Position numbers and translations under genes: made by a program
In this document: positions 50,221-62,935 of the stretch, one piece after another
Numbering within the stretch: the stretch's first letter is position 1
How the letters are laid out: every line of letters starts with the position of its first letter
Assembly (NCBI RefSeq): GCF_024679095.1
Contig: NC_066520.1
Span: forward strand, 11,959,209-12,023,208
DNA: 64,000 nt
Direction: 5' to 3'
From: Eriocheir sinensis
Taxonomy: Eukaryota; Arthropoda; Malacostraca; Decapoda; Varunidae
The notes under the pieces: generated by a model
Told to the model about the DNA's origin: nothing
Database searches by the model: none
What the model saw: the letters and a program-made list of their open reading frames with translations, nothing else

Positions 50221-50475
50221 TAAGGTAAGGTATGGTATGGTATGGTATGGTAAGGTATGGTATGGTATGGTAATGTAAGATAAGGTAAGGTAAGGTAAGG
50301 TAAGGTTAGGTTAGGTTAGGGTAAGGTGAGGTGAGGTGAAGTGAGGTATGGCATGGTATTATATGGTATAGTAATGTAACGTAAAGTAAGGTAAGGTAAA
50401 ATAAGGTAAGGTAAAGAAAGGTAAAATAGGGTAAGATAAGGTAAGGCAAAGTAAGGTAATGTAAGATAATGTAAT
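50221..50475. repeat. Degenerate pentamer array (TAAGG, TATGG, TTAGG, TGAGG)
   Basis: About 250 bp of five-base units: TAAGG and TATGG first, then three TTAGG in a row (about 50305-50320), three TGAGG, and drifting GTAAGG/GTAAA units. TTAGG is the usual arthropod telomere repeat, but here it is a minor variant within an interstitial array. Confidence 0.85.
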
Positions 50476-51231
<756 letters not shown>

Positions 51232-51399
51232 AGGGGCAGAAAGAGTTAGGAGGCGGCGGAAGGTCCAGTTCGAATCCAAATCAGAAAATTGTTGTTATTT
51301 AATTAGAGGAACGTTTATGTGGTGATTAAAAGTAATTATTGGCCCACGATGGTCTCGGCCTTGTAACTGCCAACATCACTGCCACTCCGAAAATTATAG

Positions 51400-51590
<191 letters not shown>

Positions 51591-51662
51591 CTACCAAACA
51601 ACGACCGCTGCTTAGAGAAAGTCTGTAACTAACTTTTCTTAACATCATAAAACATTCCTTAT

Positions 51663-51666
<4 letters not shown>

Positions 51667-51707
<41 letters not shown>

Positions 51708-51792
51708 GAGTCATCCACAACAGTGCCTCCAAACAGGTAAGGGCGCCACAGATACAGACAGACAGACACAAACACAGACACAGCCGCCCTTA

Positions 51793-51867
<75 letters not shown>
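51667..51867. repeat. (GT)n and (TC)n arrays
   Basis: GT at 51667-51707, TC at 51797-51867 (about 70 bp). Confidence 0.98.
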
Positions 51868-51871
<4 letters not shown>

Positions 51872-52209
51872 TGTTTATCCCTCGCAGCGGCCGGAGAGGC
51901 GGGAGGGAAGGCGAGGAGGGAGGAGGCAGAGGCGGCATTAACAGCAACCTTAGCATTTAGCAAATTAAAATAGGAGGCGGCTGGCTATTTACTGCGCCTC
52001 AACCACAGCTCTCTGGCCCGCTCTTGACTAGCGAAGGCCTCACTTACGCCTGAGTTATTGAATCCTTAAGAAATAATTGTGAAGTTTCGAAATTAGTTTA
52101 TCATCGTTGCTTGCCGTCCATCAGTAGAAGCATCGTGGCACTACGTATTTGTTTAACGCGGGAAATATCAAGGAGCAAAAAGGTATGGCTGAACACAAGC
52201 TGCTATTGA
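51868..52209. other. Unique sequence
   Basis: No gene recognised. Confidence 0.4.
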
Positions 52210-52600
52210 TGAACGCTCGAAAAAGTTGACCATTACCAACACTTATCGCGAATTTCAAGAACAAAAGCAAACAAGTAAATAAAAACGGAGGAAAAAATGT
52301 GAGTTTTAACAAATTTTATCTCGAATTCCAGGAACGAACAAGTAAAGAAAAAATACGGAAACTAAAACCAGAGAAGAAAGTTAAGCATTACCAAACTACC
52401 TCAAATTATTGTATAAAAATTAAAACAAAAATGTGAACAATAAATTCGGTTAAATAAAGACAAAGGAGGAAAAAACTAGGTATCAAAAAATATCATGTCG
52501 AGTTTAAAGAACGAAAGCGAGTGAGTAAAGAAGCAAAAAAGGTGAATCAAGACAGAGGCGGAAAAAGCTGAGAATTACCAGAACTTATATCGACAATTTC
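52210..52600. repeat. Degenerate A-rich tandem repeat, units of about 70-90 bp
   Basis: The core GGAGGAAAAAGTTGAG, followed by ATTACCAAACTTAT, TCGAATTTCAAGAACGAA and AAGTAAGTAAAGAA, recurs in eroded form at about 52218, 52287, 52371, 52461 and 52551. The units are heavily diverged, so the array is old. Confidence 0.75.
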
Positions 52601-52651
52601 CTCGCCTCAGAAGTGCACAGCTGAATTGAATAAGTAGGAGCGACGCCCTGC

Positions 52652-52654
<3 letters not shown>

Positions 52655-52711
<57 letters not shown>

Positions 52712-52990
52712 GGCTGGCAAGGATAGAACGAGCGACTTTTCTGCACGGGAACACAAAGTAATATACTGACTGTCTCAAGCGGAGGAGAGGAGAGAGAGAG
52801 GGAGGGAGGGACACAAACAAACAAACAGATAAACAAACAGACAAGCACACCACACAAGGACCACAGCGATTGCCCTATCTCCCCCCCCCCCCACACCCAC
52901 ACCCACACACACACACACACACTGACACACACACACACAAACGCACACAACAATAGAACCCAAACCAACCACCACCACCACCACCACCAC
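52655..52990. repeat. (GT)n and CA/CCA-rich arrays
   Basis: GT at 52655-52709, C run then CACACC/(AC)n at 52880-52950 and (CCA)n at 52970-52990. Confidence 0.93.
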
Positions 52991-53399
52991 CTCCCGAGCC
53001 AGCAGGAGCCACAGGTCGCGACGGAGGGATAACATAGAGCCGCCGTCGTCGCCCGGGCGTATCTACCGTCTGCAGGCTGTCACCGGCGGCCGTTATGGTG
53101 ACACCGGCGGCAGATGAAGCAGATTAACAGGAGCTGGACGGCCGACATGAGAGCCTGATGATGGGGGTAGATCCAGAGTAGATAAGCGAGCAGTGAGGGA
53201 TGGTGGCGGGATGGCATGACTTCGTGGGTGACGCTGGGTGATGTATGGGGCGCTCCGGGGCGGGTTGTTGTGGGCGACCAGACTGGGGTGGGTGTCGGGG
53301 ATGGGAAGATACGTTTGGGGAGCAGTGAAGGGTATGTTGAGGCGGCGGATGTGGGGGAAGGGGAGATGGAGGGGGGCGGAGGTATGTGTTGGGAAAGAA
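52991..53399. other. Unique, G-rich sequence
   Basis: Runs into the G-rich minisatellite. No gene recognised. Confidence 0.4.
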
Positions 53400-53690
53400 A
53401 AATGGTAGGCTGGGTGTTCGGGGAGGGAAGATGGGCTGTGTTGAGGAGGAGAGGGGAGGCTGAGTGGTTGGGGAGGGGAGGAGAGGCTGGGTGTTGAGGA
53501 AGGGGAGGGGAGGCTGTGTTTGAGTAAAGGATAGAGGAGCTGAGTTAGGGAAGGGAAGGGGAAGAGAGGTTCGGTGCTAGGGAGGGGAAGGGATGCTGGG
53601 TGTTGGGAGAGGGGAAGGTTGTCTGGGTGTTGGGAGAGGGTAGGGGAGGCTCTATTTTGGGAAAGGGGAGTGGGGAGTATGTTGGGAAGG
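53400..53690. repeat. G-rich degenerate minisatellite
   Basis: Variants of GGCTGGGTGTTGGGGAGGGG recur about every 30-45 bp (for example near 53408, 53457, 53487 and 53594). Units vary in length and sequence. Confidence 0.75.
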
Positions 53691-54150
53691 CAAGGACGAG
53701 AGAAGGTGCTGGAAAAGAGAGGTATCTTGGGTTAAGGGCAGGAGACTATGGCTATTTTTAGAAAAGAACGTGTCGCAGGAGAATATGCGATGTTGGGAGA
53801 GGGGGCAGAATGGGAGTGCTGGGGAGAGACGAGTGAGGGGAAGGGCTGAGGAAGGCATGAGGGAAGCTAATATGTGGTAGAAGAGAGAAGTCAGAGTTGT
53901 GTACGTCGGGGACCCAAGAATAAGTGTGTGAGCAAAGAAAGGCAAAATGATACATAAGTTAATATTAAATGGAAAATAAATGTCCGTTGTAGAGGAAAAG
54001 AATGTGATAGGGAAAGCAAGGTCGCGTGTTCTGTTGGAATGAAAGGTTAACAAGTTGGTAAGAGGGAATGACAGGTGTACTAAAGAGATTCACAGGTGAG
54101 TATAGGTAAGAAGAATGAAGGTGCGGAAGGGAAAGTTAGGTAAGGATGAC
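53691..54150. other. Purine-rich unique sequence
   Basis: No gene recognised. Confidence 0.4.
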
Positions 54151-54335
54151 TGAGATGAGGAGAAACAGACTGAAGAAAAAGTATATGATGGAAAGAAAGA
54201 GGAAGATGAGGAGGAAAAGAAAACTGAGACGAGGAGAAACGGACTGAAGGAGGAAGTATGTGATAGGAAGGAAGAGGAAGATGAGGAGGAAAAGAAGACT
54301 GAGACGAGGAGAAACGGACTGAAGGAAGAATAAAC
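54151..54335. repeat. Tandem repeat of about 75 bp, three units, purine-rich
   Basis: TGAGA(T/C)GAGGAGAAACAG or its CGG variant begins units at 54151, 54225 and 54300. Units 1 and 2 contain GAAGATGAGGAGGAAAAGAA; the third fades into GGA repeats. Confidence 0.88.
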
Positions 54336-55160
54336 ATGTGGTGGGGAGGAAGAGGAAGAGGAGGAGGAAGAAAGGAAGAGCTAGGAATGGTATGGAAAGA
54401 ATGAACCTGATCGAGGGAGGGAGAAAGGGATACCATGGGAAAGAATTACGTAGGGGATAAGTGGAGGAGGAGGAGGAGGAGGACGAGGACGAGGACGAGG
54501 AGGCAAGTGTGTGCTAAGGAAGGAGGGGAGACTATAGAAGCGTAAAAGGTACACACGGTTGAAATAGTTACATAAGGCGTATAGCGACAAAAACGGCCCT
54601 AGAAGATATGGTCAGAGTGAGCGAGGAACGAGGCTACGGTGGGCTTGGGCAAACTTGAGGAGAATTAGGTGAGTTTGAGGAGGTGAGGGCTAATCAGGGA
54701 CGCGGGATTTCTTGCAGGTATAAGGAGGGACAGGAAGGAAAAAAATAGGAAGGAAAGATGGAAGGAAGAGGACGAGGGAGGGAGGGTGCAATTGAGGGTT
54801 TGAGGGAGAAAGAAAAGAAGGAAAGTGGTAAGGAAGGAAAGGAGAAATAAAGGAAAGTATAAAGGAAGTAAAGAATAAAGACTGGAAGGATGGAAGAAAG
54901 AGAGAAAGAAAGAAGGAAAGGAAAGGGAAGGTAAAAAAAAAGGGAATAAAAAAAAAAAGGAAGGAAAGAAGGAAGAAACTAACGAAGGAATGAAGGAAGG
55001 AAGAAGATATAAAGGAAAGAATGAGGCAAAGGAGTAAGAAATAAAAGTAAGAAAAAAATAGGAAAGAGGGGAAGGAAGAATCAATTAGTGTAGAGAAGGT
55101 AAATAGAAGAAATAAAGAAAGGGAGGAAGGAAGAAGGAAGAAAGGAAGGTAGAAAACGAG
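54336..55160. repeat. Polypurine tract
   Basis: (GGA)n at about 54462-54500, then GGAA/GAAA-rich sequence from 54720 to 55160. Minus-strand frames (Phe/Leu/Ser-rich) are shadows. Confidence 0.85.
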
Positions 55161-56298
55161 GGCGATGTAGAGGATGAGGAGGAGGCAGACAGGCAGTGGG
55201 GCAAACCGATTTAATGCGGCGAGAGTCTACATGTGTACGTTATTTTACAGCCACGTGTGTGCGAGTATCGTTCCCGTGTGTACATCTAATTACAGGTGTC
55301 CACTCTTTACCTGCATTTTTTCATCCCAATCAGGTAAATTTCACTCGACGGACGGACGGTTCACAGCGCGCCGGCATCATTTTTGTTCCCTCTTTTTTCA
55401 CCAGGCAAGCAAATTGAGGTAATTGATGTGGATAATAGCTTAATTTGTACGAAGAGGCGCCCTCCTCCCTCTTATCACAGGCCCTCCGCTCCTTCCTCCC
55501 TCCCTCCACTCCCGGCAGTTGATTCTAATAGCATTATTTTAACATTTACCTAATTTCCCTTCATTCTCTCCATCGCCTGCCGCTTCCTTCCCTCCCTCGC
55601 CTTCCCCTTGCAACGAAATCATGTCCTTCCCCTCGCCTCTGGAAAAACGCCATTCATTGTTTTACCTCTTCATTATTTCCTTTACTCTCGCATCGCCCTC
55701 CGCACAAGCCGTCCGCCTATACCCTCCCTTCCTTCCTCTCTCCCTTGCGGACCGGATCTTGTCATTTCCCCGCGTCGAGGGAGAGAGAGAGGGAAGCAGA
55801 GTCCGCCTCGCCTCCACGCAGCAGCCCTCGCGCCGCCGCCACTCTCGGGAGGAGCTGGGCCGGAGACTCTTGCTCAATCACCTCCGCTCGTGCACCTGCT
55901 TTGCTAACCACCGCGATGAAGAACGAGCCTTTCTTTTATCGGGAACTAGTAATTAACGAGAGTCGGCCCTATTTAGCCAGTAGTTAAGGGTAGTTAGCGA
56001 TTGTTAGAGCTCCTTTAGCGGTCGTAAGCACAGGGCGTCGAGGTCATTATTATCAAGTATCATGAAATATTAACGCTGGCAGGTAACACATAAAGGGGCT
56101 CATTAGCTGGCGGCCGGCGCGCGGAGGGGAAGAGGTCGATTCCGGACGCGGCGCCTTGGTTCGATTCTCCCATGACCTGTAAGTGGTGGAAGTGGAGGAT
56201 GAGGAGGAGGTGGAGGTGGTGGTGGTGGTTGTGGCCCTTCGTCAGCCCTTTGTCCGCGTCCACCCGAGCTTATGTGGCAGGTGCAAGCTCCACCGCGC

Positions 56299-56304
<6 letters not shown>
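55161..56304. other. Unique stretch of about 1.1 kb
   Basis: 55480-55600 is pyrimidine-rich; (GGT/GGA)n at 56185-56230. No exon recognised. Confidence 0.4.
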
Positions 56305-56329
<25 letters not shown>

Positions 56330-56577
56330 ATGTTATACTATGCAACACCCGACCACATCACACATCGTCACTACACCTTGCCACACGTCATGCTAAATAC
56401 ACCACACCACATCAAGCCACTCCACATCTATCCACACCACACCAGACCACAACACACCACACCACACCACACCACACCACACCACACCAAAACACACCAC
56501 ACCAAATCATACTACACACACTGCATCAAACTATTCACTGCGCCAAACCACACTAGATATTTCCACGTCATGTAACA

Positions 56578-56622
<45 letters not shown>
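56305..56622. repeat. (CA)n and CCACA pentamer arrays
   Basis: CA at 56302-56328, degenerate CCACA pentamers at 56399-56500 (purest at 56453-56488) and CA at 56579-56621. Confidence 0.95.
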
Positions 56623-56624
<2 letters not shown>

Positions 56625-57175
56625 CACATAAATGTTAGTAATGATTTTCTCCTCACAGCCTCACACGAACGATATTTACATGTTCAAACTTGACTCCAAA
56701 ATATACAAACACTGAAATTTTACTGGAAGCACATATTTTATTGTGAGCGAAAAAACGCCTACATTATTTTCCCCTCTAAAAATAAAATACTGACATACCT
56801 GGCAATATCAAAGCACTTCTGAATGCCTTTTTAATTTTTTTGTAATATTTTTTTCTATGGGAGATTCCTCAATGCAGGAGAAATAAAAATGGAATCTATA
56901 ACTATTGCTGCTCAAAATATCCAAGGCCTATTCCTGCAATGGTCCAAAACAAAGTATATGCAAGTATCTTCTCATTGTCCCGCTTGAGGTATATAAAGCT
57001 ATGTAAGGGAGGTGAAGGATTAATGAAGGCAATACTGAGACTTAAAGAACGATGACGCAGCGCCAAGTCAACTCCTGCATTAAAACACCGGACGGAAGGA
57101 GGATAAGGAGCGTAAGCCTCGAACGCCTCGGTCATGAAAGAGAAGGAAAGTAGTCAGCAAGCCAGGCTCAGGAAA

Positions 57176-57179
<4 letters not shown>
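56623..57179. other. Unique AT-rich sequence
   Basis: No gene recognised. Confidence 0.4.

Positions 57180-57228
<49 letters not shown>
57180..57228. repeat. (GT)n array, about 49 bp
   Basis: Pure run. Confidence 0.99.
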
Positions 57229-57229
<1 letters not shown>

Positions 57230-57431
57230 ATGAGGTATAGGGACAGACATAACACCAATCATCCCACTAGGCATATGCAAGTCATTTCTTTTTCCTTTTT
57301 TATTTTTTTTATTTTTTTTATTTAGTCTTTCCCGTGAGCTGCTGCAAAGTCAAGTCGTCCTGACGTACTCTTTCTAATTTTGACTTTTTTATGGATATCC
57401 TCTTCCTGATATTAATATGAAACTTTATTTT

Positions 57432-57502
<71 letters not shown>
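57432..57502. repeat. (TC)n array, about 71 bp
   Basis: Followed by CTC/CATTCTC-rich sequence to about 57640. Confidence 0.99.
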
Positions 57503-57504
<2 letters not shown>

Positions 57505-57720
57505 TCATTCACCCTCTCTCTCCCTCGTTCTCTTCCTCATTCTCCCTCATACTTTCTTTCCTTCTCACTCTCTCACTCATTCTCTCTCTCATGCTTCCTC
57601 TCCCTCATTCTCTCTCGCCCCTTCCCTCCCTCACCAGCACTCGTCCCTCAACACGCACACACACACTCCCTCCAGGCCTGCCTCCCGCGCCTTGGTGTTC
57701 CCGGCGTGTTTTGTCTCGGG

Positions 57721-58170
57721 ATTGGCGAGCGTTCTCACCTCTTGTGTCGAGCGCGGCCCCTCATTGGTCGCCGCCGCCGGGAAGGTGGTAGATTTCACGC
57801 CCCCAAGTGAAGAATGCCGCACCTCATTTTTTCGGCTCCCTATCCGCTCTTTACTCGCCTTTCAAGCACCAAAAGCAGCAAATAATAAAATAAAGTTCTC
57901 GCGATATATTTTTTCAACGCATATGTCGGTCAGTATAAGGGAGGTGCACCGCCGACACTTGGAAATGCAATAAATAACAAATTGACACCTACGCTCTAGA
58001 GTCGATTAGCAGACACCTCCTCGACCAATGGGAGGGCGGCCTGGCCTTTCCCCAGGTGACACTGAGAGCCAATCAGAGGTGTGAAAAGTGACACCCACAC
58101 CGTTCTAAGGTGGTCGAGGGGGACGGCAAGGTGCGATATAAAATGTCTGTAAGCCTCCCTCTCTCCCTCC
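57721..58170 (+). promoter_or_regulatory. Candidate promoter: four CCAAT-type motifs and a TATA box
   Basis: ATTGG at 57721-57725 and 57763-57767, CCAAT at 58025-58029, GCCAATCAG at 58068-58076 and TATAAAA at 58137-58143. The last CCAAT lies about 65 bp before the TATA box, the usual metazoan spacing, predicting a start near 58165-58170 on the plus strand, just before the TC array. No coding exon is recognisable downstream. Confidence 0.3.
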
Positions 58171-58178
58171 ACCCCTCC

Positions 58179-58180
<2 letters not shown>

Positions 58181-58251
<71 letters not shown>
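58181..58251. repeat. (TC)n array, about 71 bp
   Basis: Pure run. Confidence 0.99.
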
Positions 58252-58252
<1 letters not shown>

Positions 58253-58544
58253 CCCGAAGAGCGCAAGGCCACACAACAGACGGATGAGTGTTGGTTCATC
58301 TTTAACGTAGCGCCGTCGATCCGCCGTGACAGACGTCGTATCGAGGCAATGAACGGTTCGCCGTGGCCTTGGCTCTGCCCCCCTTCCCTCCGCCCCCCTT
58401 CCTTCCCCCCCAGCGACCCCCCTTTCCCCGCCGACGCCACCCCCTCGCTACATTTGCCACTAGAAACATCGAAGTCAAGAGATTTCACATTACGTTGCTC
58501 TCTCGAAGTGCCACACCCACTCTGACGGCCCCCCTGGCACTACT

Positions 58545-58545
<1 letters not shown>
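58252..58545. other. Unique sequence
   Basis: C-rich at 58376-58450. No gene recognised. Confidence 0.4.

Positions 58546-58606
<61 letters not shown>
58546..58606. repeat. (CA)n array, about 60 bp
   Basis: Pure run. Confidence 0.99.
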
Positions 58607-58608
<2 letters not shown>

Positions 58609-58909
58609 TTTCTCTATGCTACACTTGTTATTGCAGTGGTATTCGGGAGGGGTGAGGGTGGAGGGGAGCTTTTATGCAAGAAAGGGAAACACTCATACGC
58701 GATCCCCCGCCCCACGTTGAGGTGAGTGACGTGAATGAAGAGCGTATAATCACAGGTGTGTCGGCGGAGGCAGGTGGCGGGAGCAGGGCGCCTTTGTTCG
58801 CCAGCGCTTCCGTCGGAGGCGTATGGGAGGCGGCGCGGTAGGACAGCTTTAAGGGAGAGCTGACCCCGTCTGGCCTCCCTTAACCTCCCTTCCCCGGCAC
58901 CTGTGGCGT

Positions 58910-58911
<2 letters not shown>
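58607..58911. other. Unique sequence
   Basis: No gene recognised. Confidence 0.4.
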
Positions 58912-58958
<47 letters not shown>

Positions 58959-59009
58959 CAAACATGTGTCTTGTTCAACGGTAAAGGTTTTTTATATAGT
59001 ATCCAACAG

Positions 59010-59100
<91 letters not shown>

Positions 59101-59142
59101 TATTATGACTCCACCACCACCACCGATAACAAGAGCAACAAC

Positions 59143-59236
<94 letters not shown>
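58912..59236. repeat. (CA)n, (GA)n, (GT)n and (TAA)n cluster
   Basis: CA at 58912-58955, GA at 59014-59044, GT at 59048-59099 and TAA at 59143-59236. CA and GT are in inverted orientation. Confidence 0.98.
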
Positions 59237-59237
<1 letters not shown>

Positions 59238-59490
59238 TAATCGAAGACCAGCTTTGCCACGTAAGCTCGACTGGATGAGAGGGTAAAAGGCCTCATCAAA
59301 CCCTAATCCCTCAGAGCCATGAAAGGGAAGGTCGCCCGGTGAAATGATCAACACAACACACCAATAAACAACACCGCTCAGCTTACCAAGGACACCAGTA
59401 AACCCAACGACCCACCGGATGCTTATAGTCATGCAGCGGCTCTCAGATAAAGAAGTATAGCCTTAGATCGGTCAACTCGTCCGATCTCTG
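59237..59490 (-). mobile_element. Possible short retroelement with a TAA-type tail (weak)
   Basis: On the minus strand this unique segment ends directly in a TTA array, as SINEs and some LINEs do. Near its other end AGATCGG and CCGATCT (59467-59489) form a 7-bp stem, and GATCTAAGGC resembles part of a tRNA D-arm. There is no second copy in the window. Confidence 0.15.
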
Positions 59491-61010
59491 GCATGTCTTG
59501 TTATTTTCCTTTTCTCACACGTTTCTTCACCCAATATCTCAGCCTCCATGTTCTATTCGTTTTCTTTCTCAGTCGTTCATCCTCTCAAGATTCTTTTTAT
59601 CACACAAGCTCTACACTACTTCTCCGATGCACCCTCGATCTAGTAATGATGATGATGATACTGAGGAGGAGGAGGAGGTGAAGGAGAAGGGGATAGCGAC
59701 TGAGGGAACAGGACTTGACAGGAGCAAGTCCCTCAGGAGCTCACATAACCCTGCATACGAGGAGAGTTAATAATTATACTACAGGTGTGCGAGGTTTTAG
59801 CAAAGTATTTACTCTACGTACGCGGCTCATTAGTCGTGGTGCAGTCCGCTTCCTGAACTCAGCTTCGAAGACAACGGTCTACACAACCCCTGTCTTGCCT
59901 ACTCTTGAGAAAAGGAGTCCTGCAAAGACCCGCCCTTTCTCTAGCAACTCAGGTAACCACCCTCCTGCGTCCTCCCTTGGTATCCAGCCTTTCAGCAACT
60001 TGCCGCCAGTACCCAGACGCCCTTCCCCCGTATGCCTCAACGCCCCGCCAACTGGTCGCAAGGTATTAATAAAAGAAGCAAAAAACTCCAAGCCGCGACA
60101 GCCCCCGCTCGTCTCGCCCCGACCACCGGCGACTCCCCATTCCTCACGCCCCGCTGCCACGTCTCCCGCCGAGGGGGTGTTGTGGGGAGCGCTGCCACGT
60201 CTCGTCCCCTCCTCACCCCTACTAAGTGATGAGCGGGCGGCTGGGAGTCGGGCCGAAGCAGGGGAGGCACCGGGCCCCGCATATGGATGGAGTTAACAAG
60301 GCGTCCTGCCATGCCTCTTACACCCTCACGCGCCTGTCGATCACGTCACCTGCTCTTGAGGCACACCTGGCCCTCACCCAGCCGCTGGCACGTTAAGGTG
60401 ACACGTCGGCGGTGCAGCATTATGTGTGTGAGAGGTTTTTCCCCTCCTGAGTACCCAGAGTTCGCCCCTCGAAGCTCTGCAACTTAATTAGAACCTTGCG
60501 TCCTCTTGAGGTGCCAGTAGCAAGACGTGACTCCAACCACCACCACCACCACCGCCACCACCACCACCACCGCCACCTCTCCCCAGCCGCATATTTCCGA
60601 ACTGTACTTAAGCTCGGCACCGTATTAATATTAGCCAGTCACAAGCCGCTCTTATGCCCAATCCCAGGCAGGCGAATTGAAGACATTCCATAAATACTCC
60701 ATCGCCACTCCCAAAGAAGGAAAAATTAATATTCACAAAGAGTTCGAAGACAATCCTCACGAGGCAACCAAACCAACGCTAAATTCCTCTCTTATCAGCG
60801 CCTGGTCCTCCGTGCTTTTATCCCGAACTAATGAATTTTCTTTTTTATATCCTTCCTCCTGCGTCCTCCGCCTCTTCCCTCGTTCTCTTCTCCTTGGTCC
60901 TCCTCTCCTCCCTGCGTCAGCCCGTCCGGGAGACCTCCATTAGCCTCCATAATACCTTCATCAATGCATATTAAGGTCGGCCCTGATTAGTAGCCCTCAG
61001 AGTCTCCGTT
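59491..61010. other. Unique stretch of about 1.5 kb
   Basis: A 193-codon open frame (59715-60296, plus) lies here without a usable ATG and with no recognisable domain. (CCA)n lies at about 60535-60575. I do not call a gene. Confidence 0.4.
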
Positions 61011-61300
61011 CAGAGCAGAGGGGAGGAGGAAGAGGACGAGGAAGAGAGGAAGCAGAGGAGGAAGACAGAGACAGAGAGAGGGACGGACAAGAGGAAAGGA
61101 GAGTTGTGGAGAATGAAGGACAGGAAGATTGGAACTGGCGCAGAGGAAAAGATGGAGGAGGAAAACGGGAACGAGAAAAAGGCAGAGGAAGGGGAGGCGG
61201 AGGAGTGAGAGGCGAAGGAGTGAGAGGAGGAAGAATGAGAGATGCCGGGCAGGAAATAGACCAGAAAAGGATGAGCAAATGAAAATTAAGGAGACCAAGA
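61011..61300. repeat. Polypurine tract
   Basis: GGAGGAAGA, GAGGCGGAGGAG and GAGAGG units on the plus strand. Confidence 0.85.
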
Positions 61301-61889
61301 CGGAGAATCTCATTAGTGGTTCGTGATCTATCTTGTCTCAGCTCCCTTCCTCTCCCCTCCCTCCTCCCTCCCTCCCTTGCTCACTCACCTGTCAACCACT
61401 CTTCTTTCCTCCTCCTCCCCTTCCTCCTCCCCCCTCCCCTCCTCCTCTCCCACTTCTCACTCACACTTCCCTGACTACGCCATTCCTTTGACATCTGTCG
61501 TTTCCAACATAATTTTCCTCAGGTATTTTTCCGTCTAGAGCTACCCACCCTCTCCCCCCTCCTCCTCTCCCTTCTTCTCCTTCCTTCCCCAGATGCCTCT
61601 CTACCCCCTCCCACTTCACTCCTCCTCTCCCCTTCTTTCCCTCCCTTTCCCGGCTGCCTCTCTACATGTGGGAATCAATGAATAGGTAGACTTGTTGAAA
61701 ATGACTGACTAGTGAATGAATATATTGAAGTACATTATAATTCACGTTTCAGACATAGCTCTTTCCTACACCCCTCTTTCTCTCCTTCTCTCTCTTTTTT
61801 TTTCTCTTTTTCCCTCTTGTCAACTTCACACCAACCATCACTCTCTTCCTTCTTCCCTCTTCTTCCTTTCCTCTTCCTCCTTCTCTTCC
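61301..61889. repeat. Pyrimidine-rich tract
   Basis: CTCC/TTCC-rich at 61320-61460, 61540-61660 and 61770-61889. A short unique AT-rich part lies at 61665-61755. Confidence 0.8.
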
Positions 61890-62560
61890 CTTCCTGAACC
61901 CGTCTCTCTCTCCCTCTTCCTCCCTTCCTTCCTTCACCTCCGTCCCCAATGTCAGGTTCTTTTTCCTCCTTCCTTCCCTAACACCCTAATCCCGTCTCTT
62001 TCCCCTCTTCCCCTTCTTCCTCCTTCCCTTCCCTTTCTGAACTCACTCTCACTGTCTCCCTTCCTTCCTTCACCTCCGTCCCAAATGTTAGGTTCTTCTT
62101 CCTCCTTCCTTCCTTCACACCCTACTCCCCTCTTTCTCCTTCTTCCTTTCCCCTTCCTCCTTCCCTTCCCTTCCTGAACACATCTCTCCCTTTCTCTCCC
62201 TTCCTTTCTTTAACTACGTCTCCAATGTCAGATTCTTCTTCCTCCTTCCTTCCATAACACCCTAATCCCCTCTCCTCCTTCCTCTCTTCCCCTTCTTCCT
62301 CCTTCCCTTCCTGAACACATCTCTCCCTCTCTCTCCCTTCCTTTCTTTAACTACGTCTCCAATGTCAGATTCTTCTTCCTCCTTCCTTCCCTCACACCCT
62401 AATCCCCTCTCCTTCCCCTCTTCCCTTTCTTCCTCTTCTTCCTTCACTTCCCTTCCTTAAGACATCTCTCCCTCTGTCTCCCTTCCTTCTTTCCCCTCCA
62501 TCCCTTATATCAGGTTCTTCTTCCTCCTTCCTTCCCTCGCACCCTAATCCCTTCTCTCTC
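61890..62560. repeat. Satellite of about 138 bp, five units, pyrimidine-rich
   Basis: The landmark AATGTCAGGTTCTTCTTCC, with variants, recurs at 61948, 62084, 62224, 62361 and about 62507. The spacing is 136, 140, 137 and about 146 bp. Each unit also carries ACACCCTAATCCC and TTCCTGAACACATCTCTCCC. Units 3 and 4 are the most alike. The surrounding 61780-62600 is almost purely pyrimidine. Confidence 0.9.

Positions 62561-62935
<375 letters not shown>

Noticed and set aside
51262..51280. GTTCGAATCC, a B-box-like string
   Set aside because: The AC microsatellite lies immediately upstream where the rest of a tRNA would have to be.
56105..56180. Possible tRNA or tRNA-derived SINE around GGTTCGATTC (56158)
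   Set aside because: The B-box-like string is present but T-arm and acceptor pairing fail and there is no proper A box upstream.
59715..60296. 193-codon open frame in non-repetitive sequence
   Set aside because: It begins at TTG rather than ATG, shows no domain or recognisable composition apart from being Pro/Ser/Arg-rich, and the opposite strand is also open in places, as expected for GC-rich non-coding DNA.
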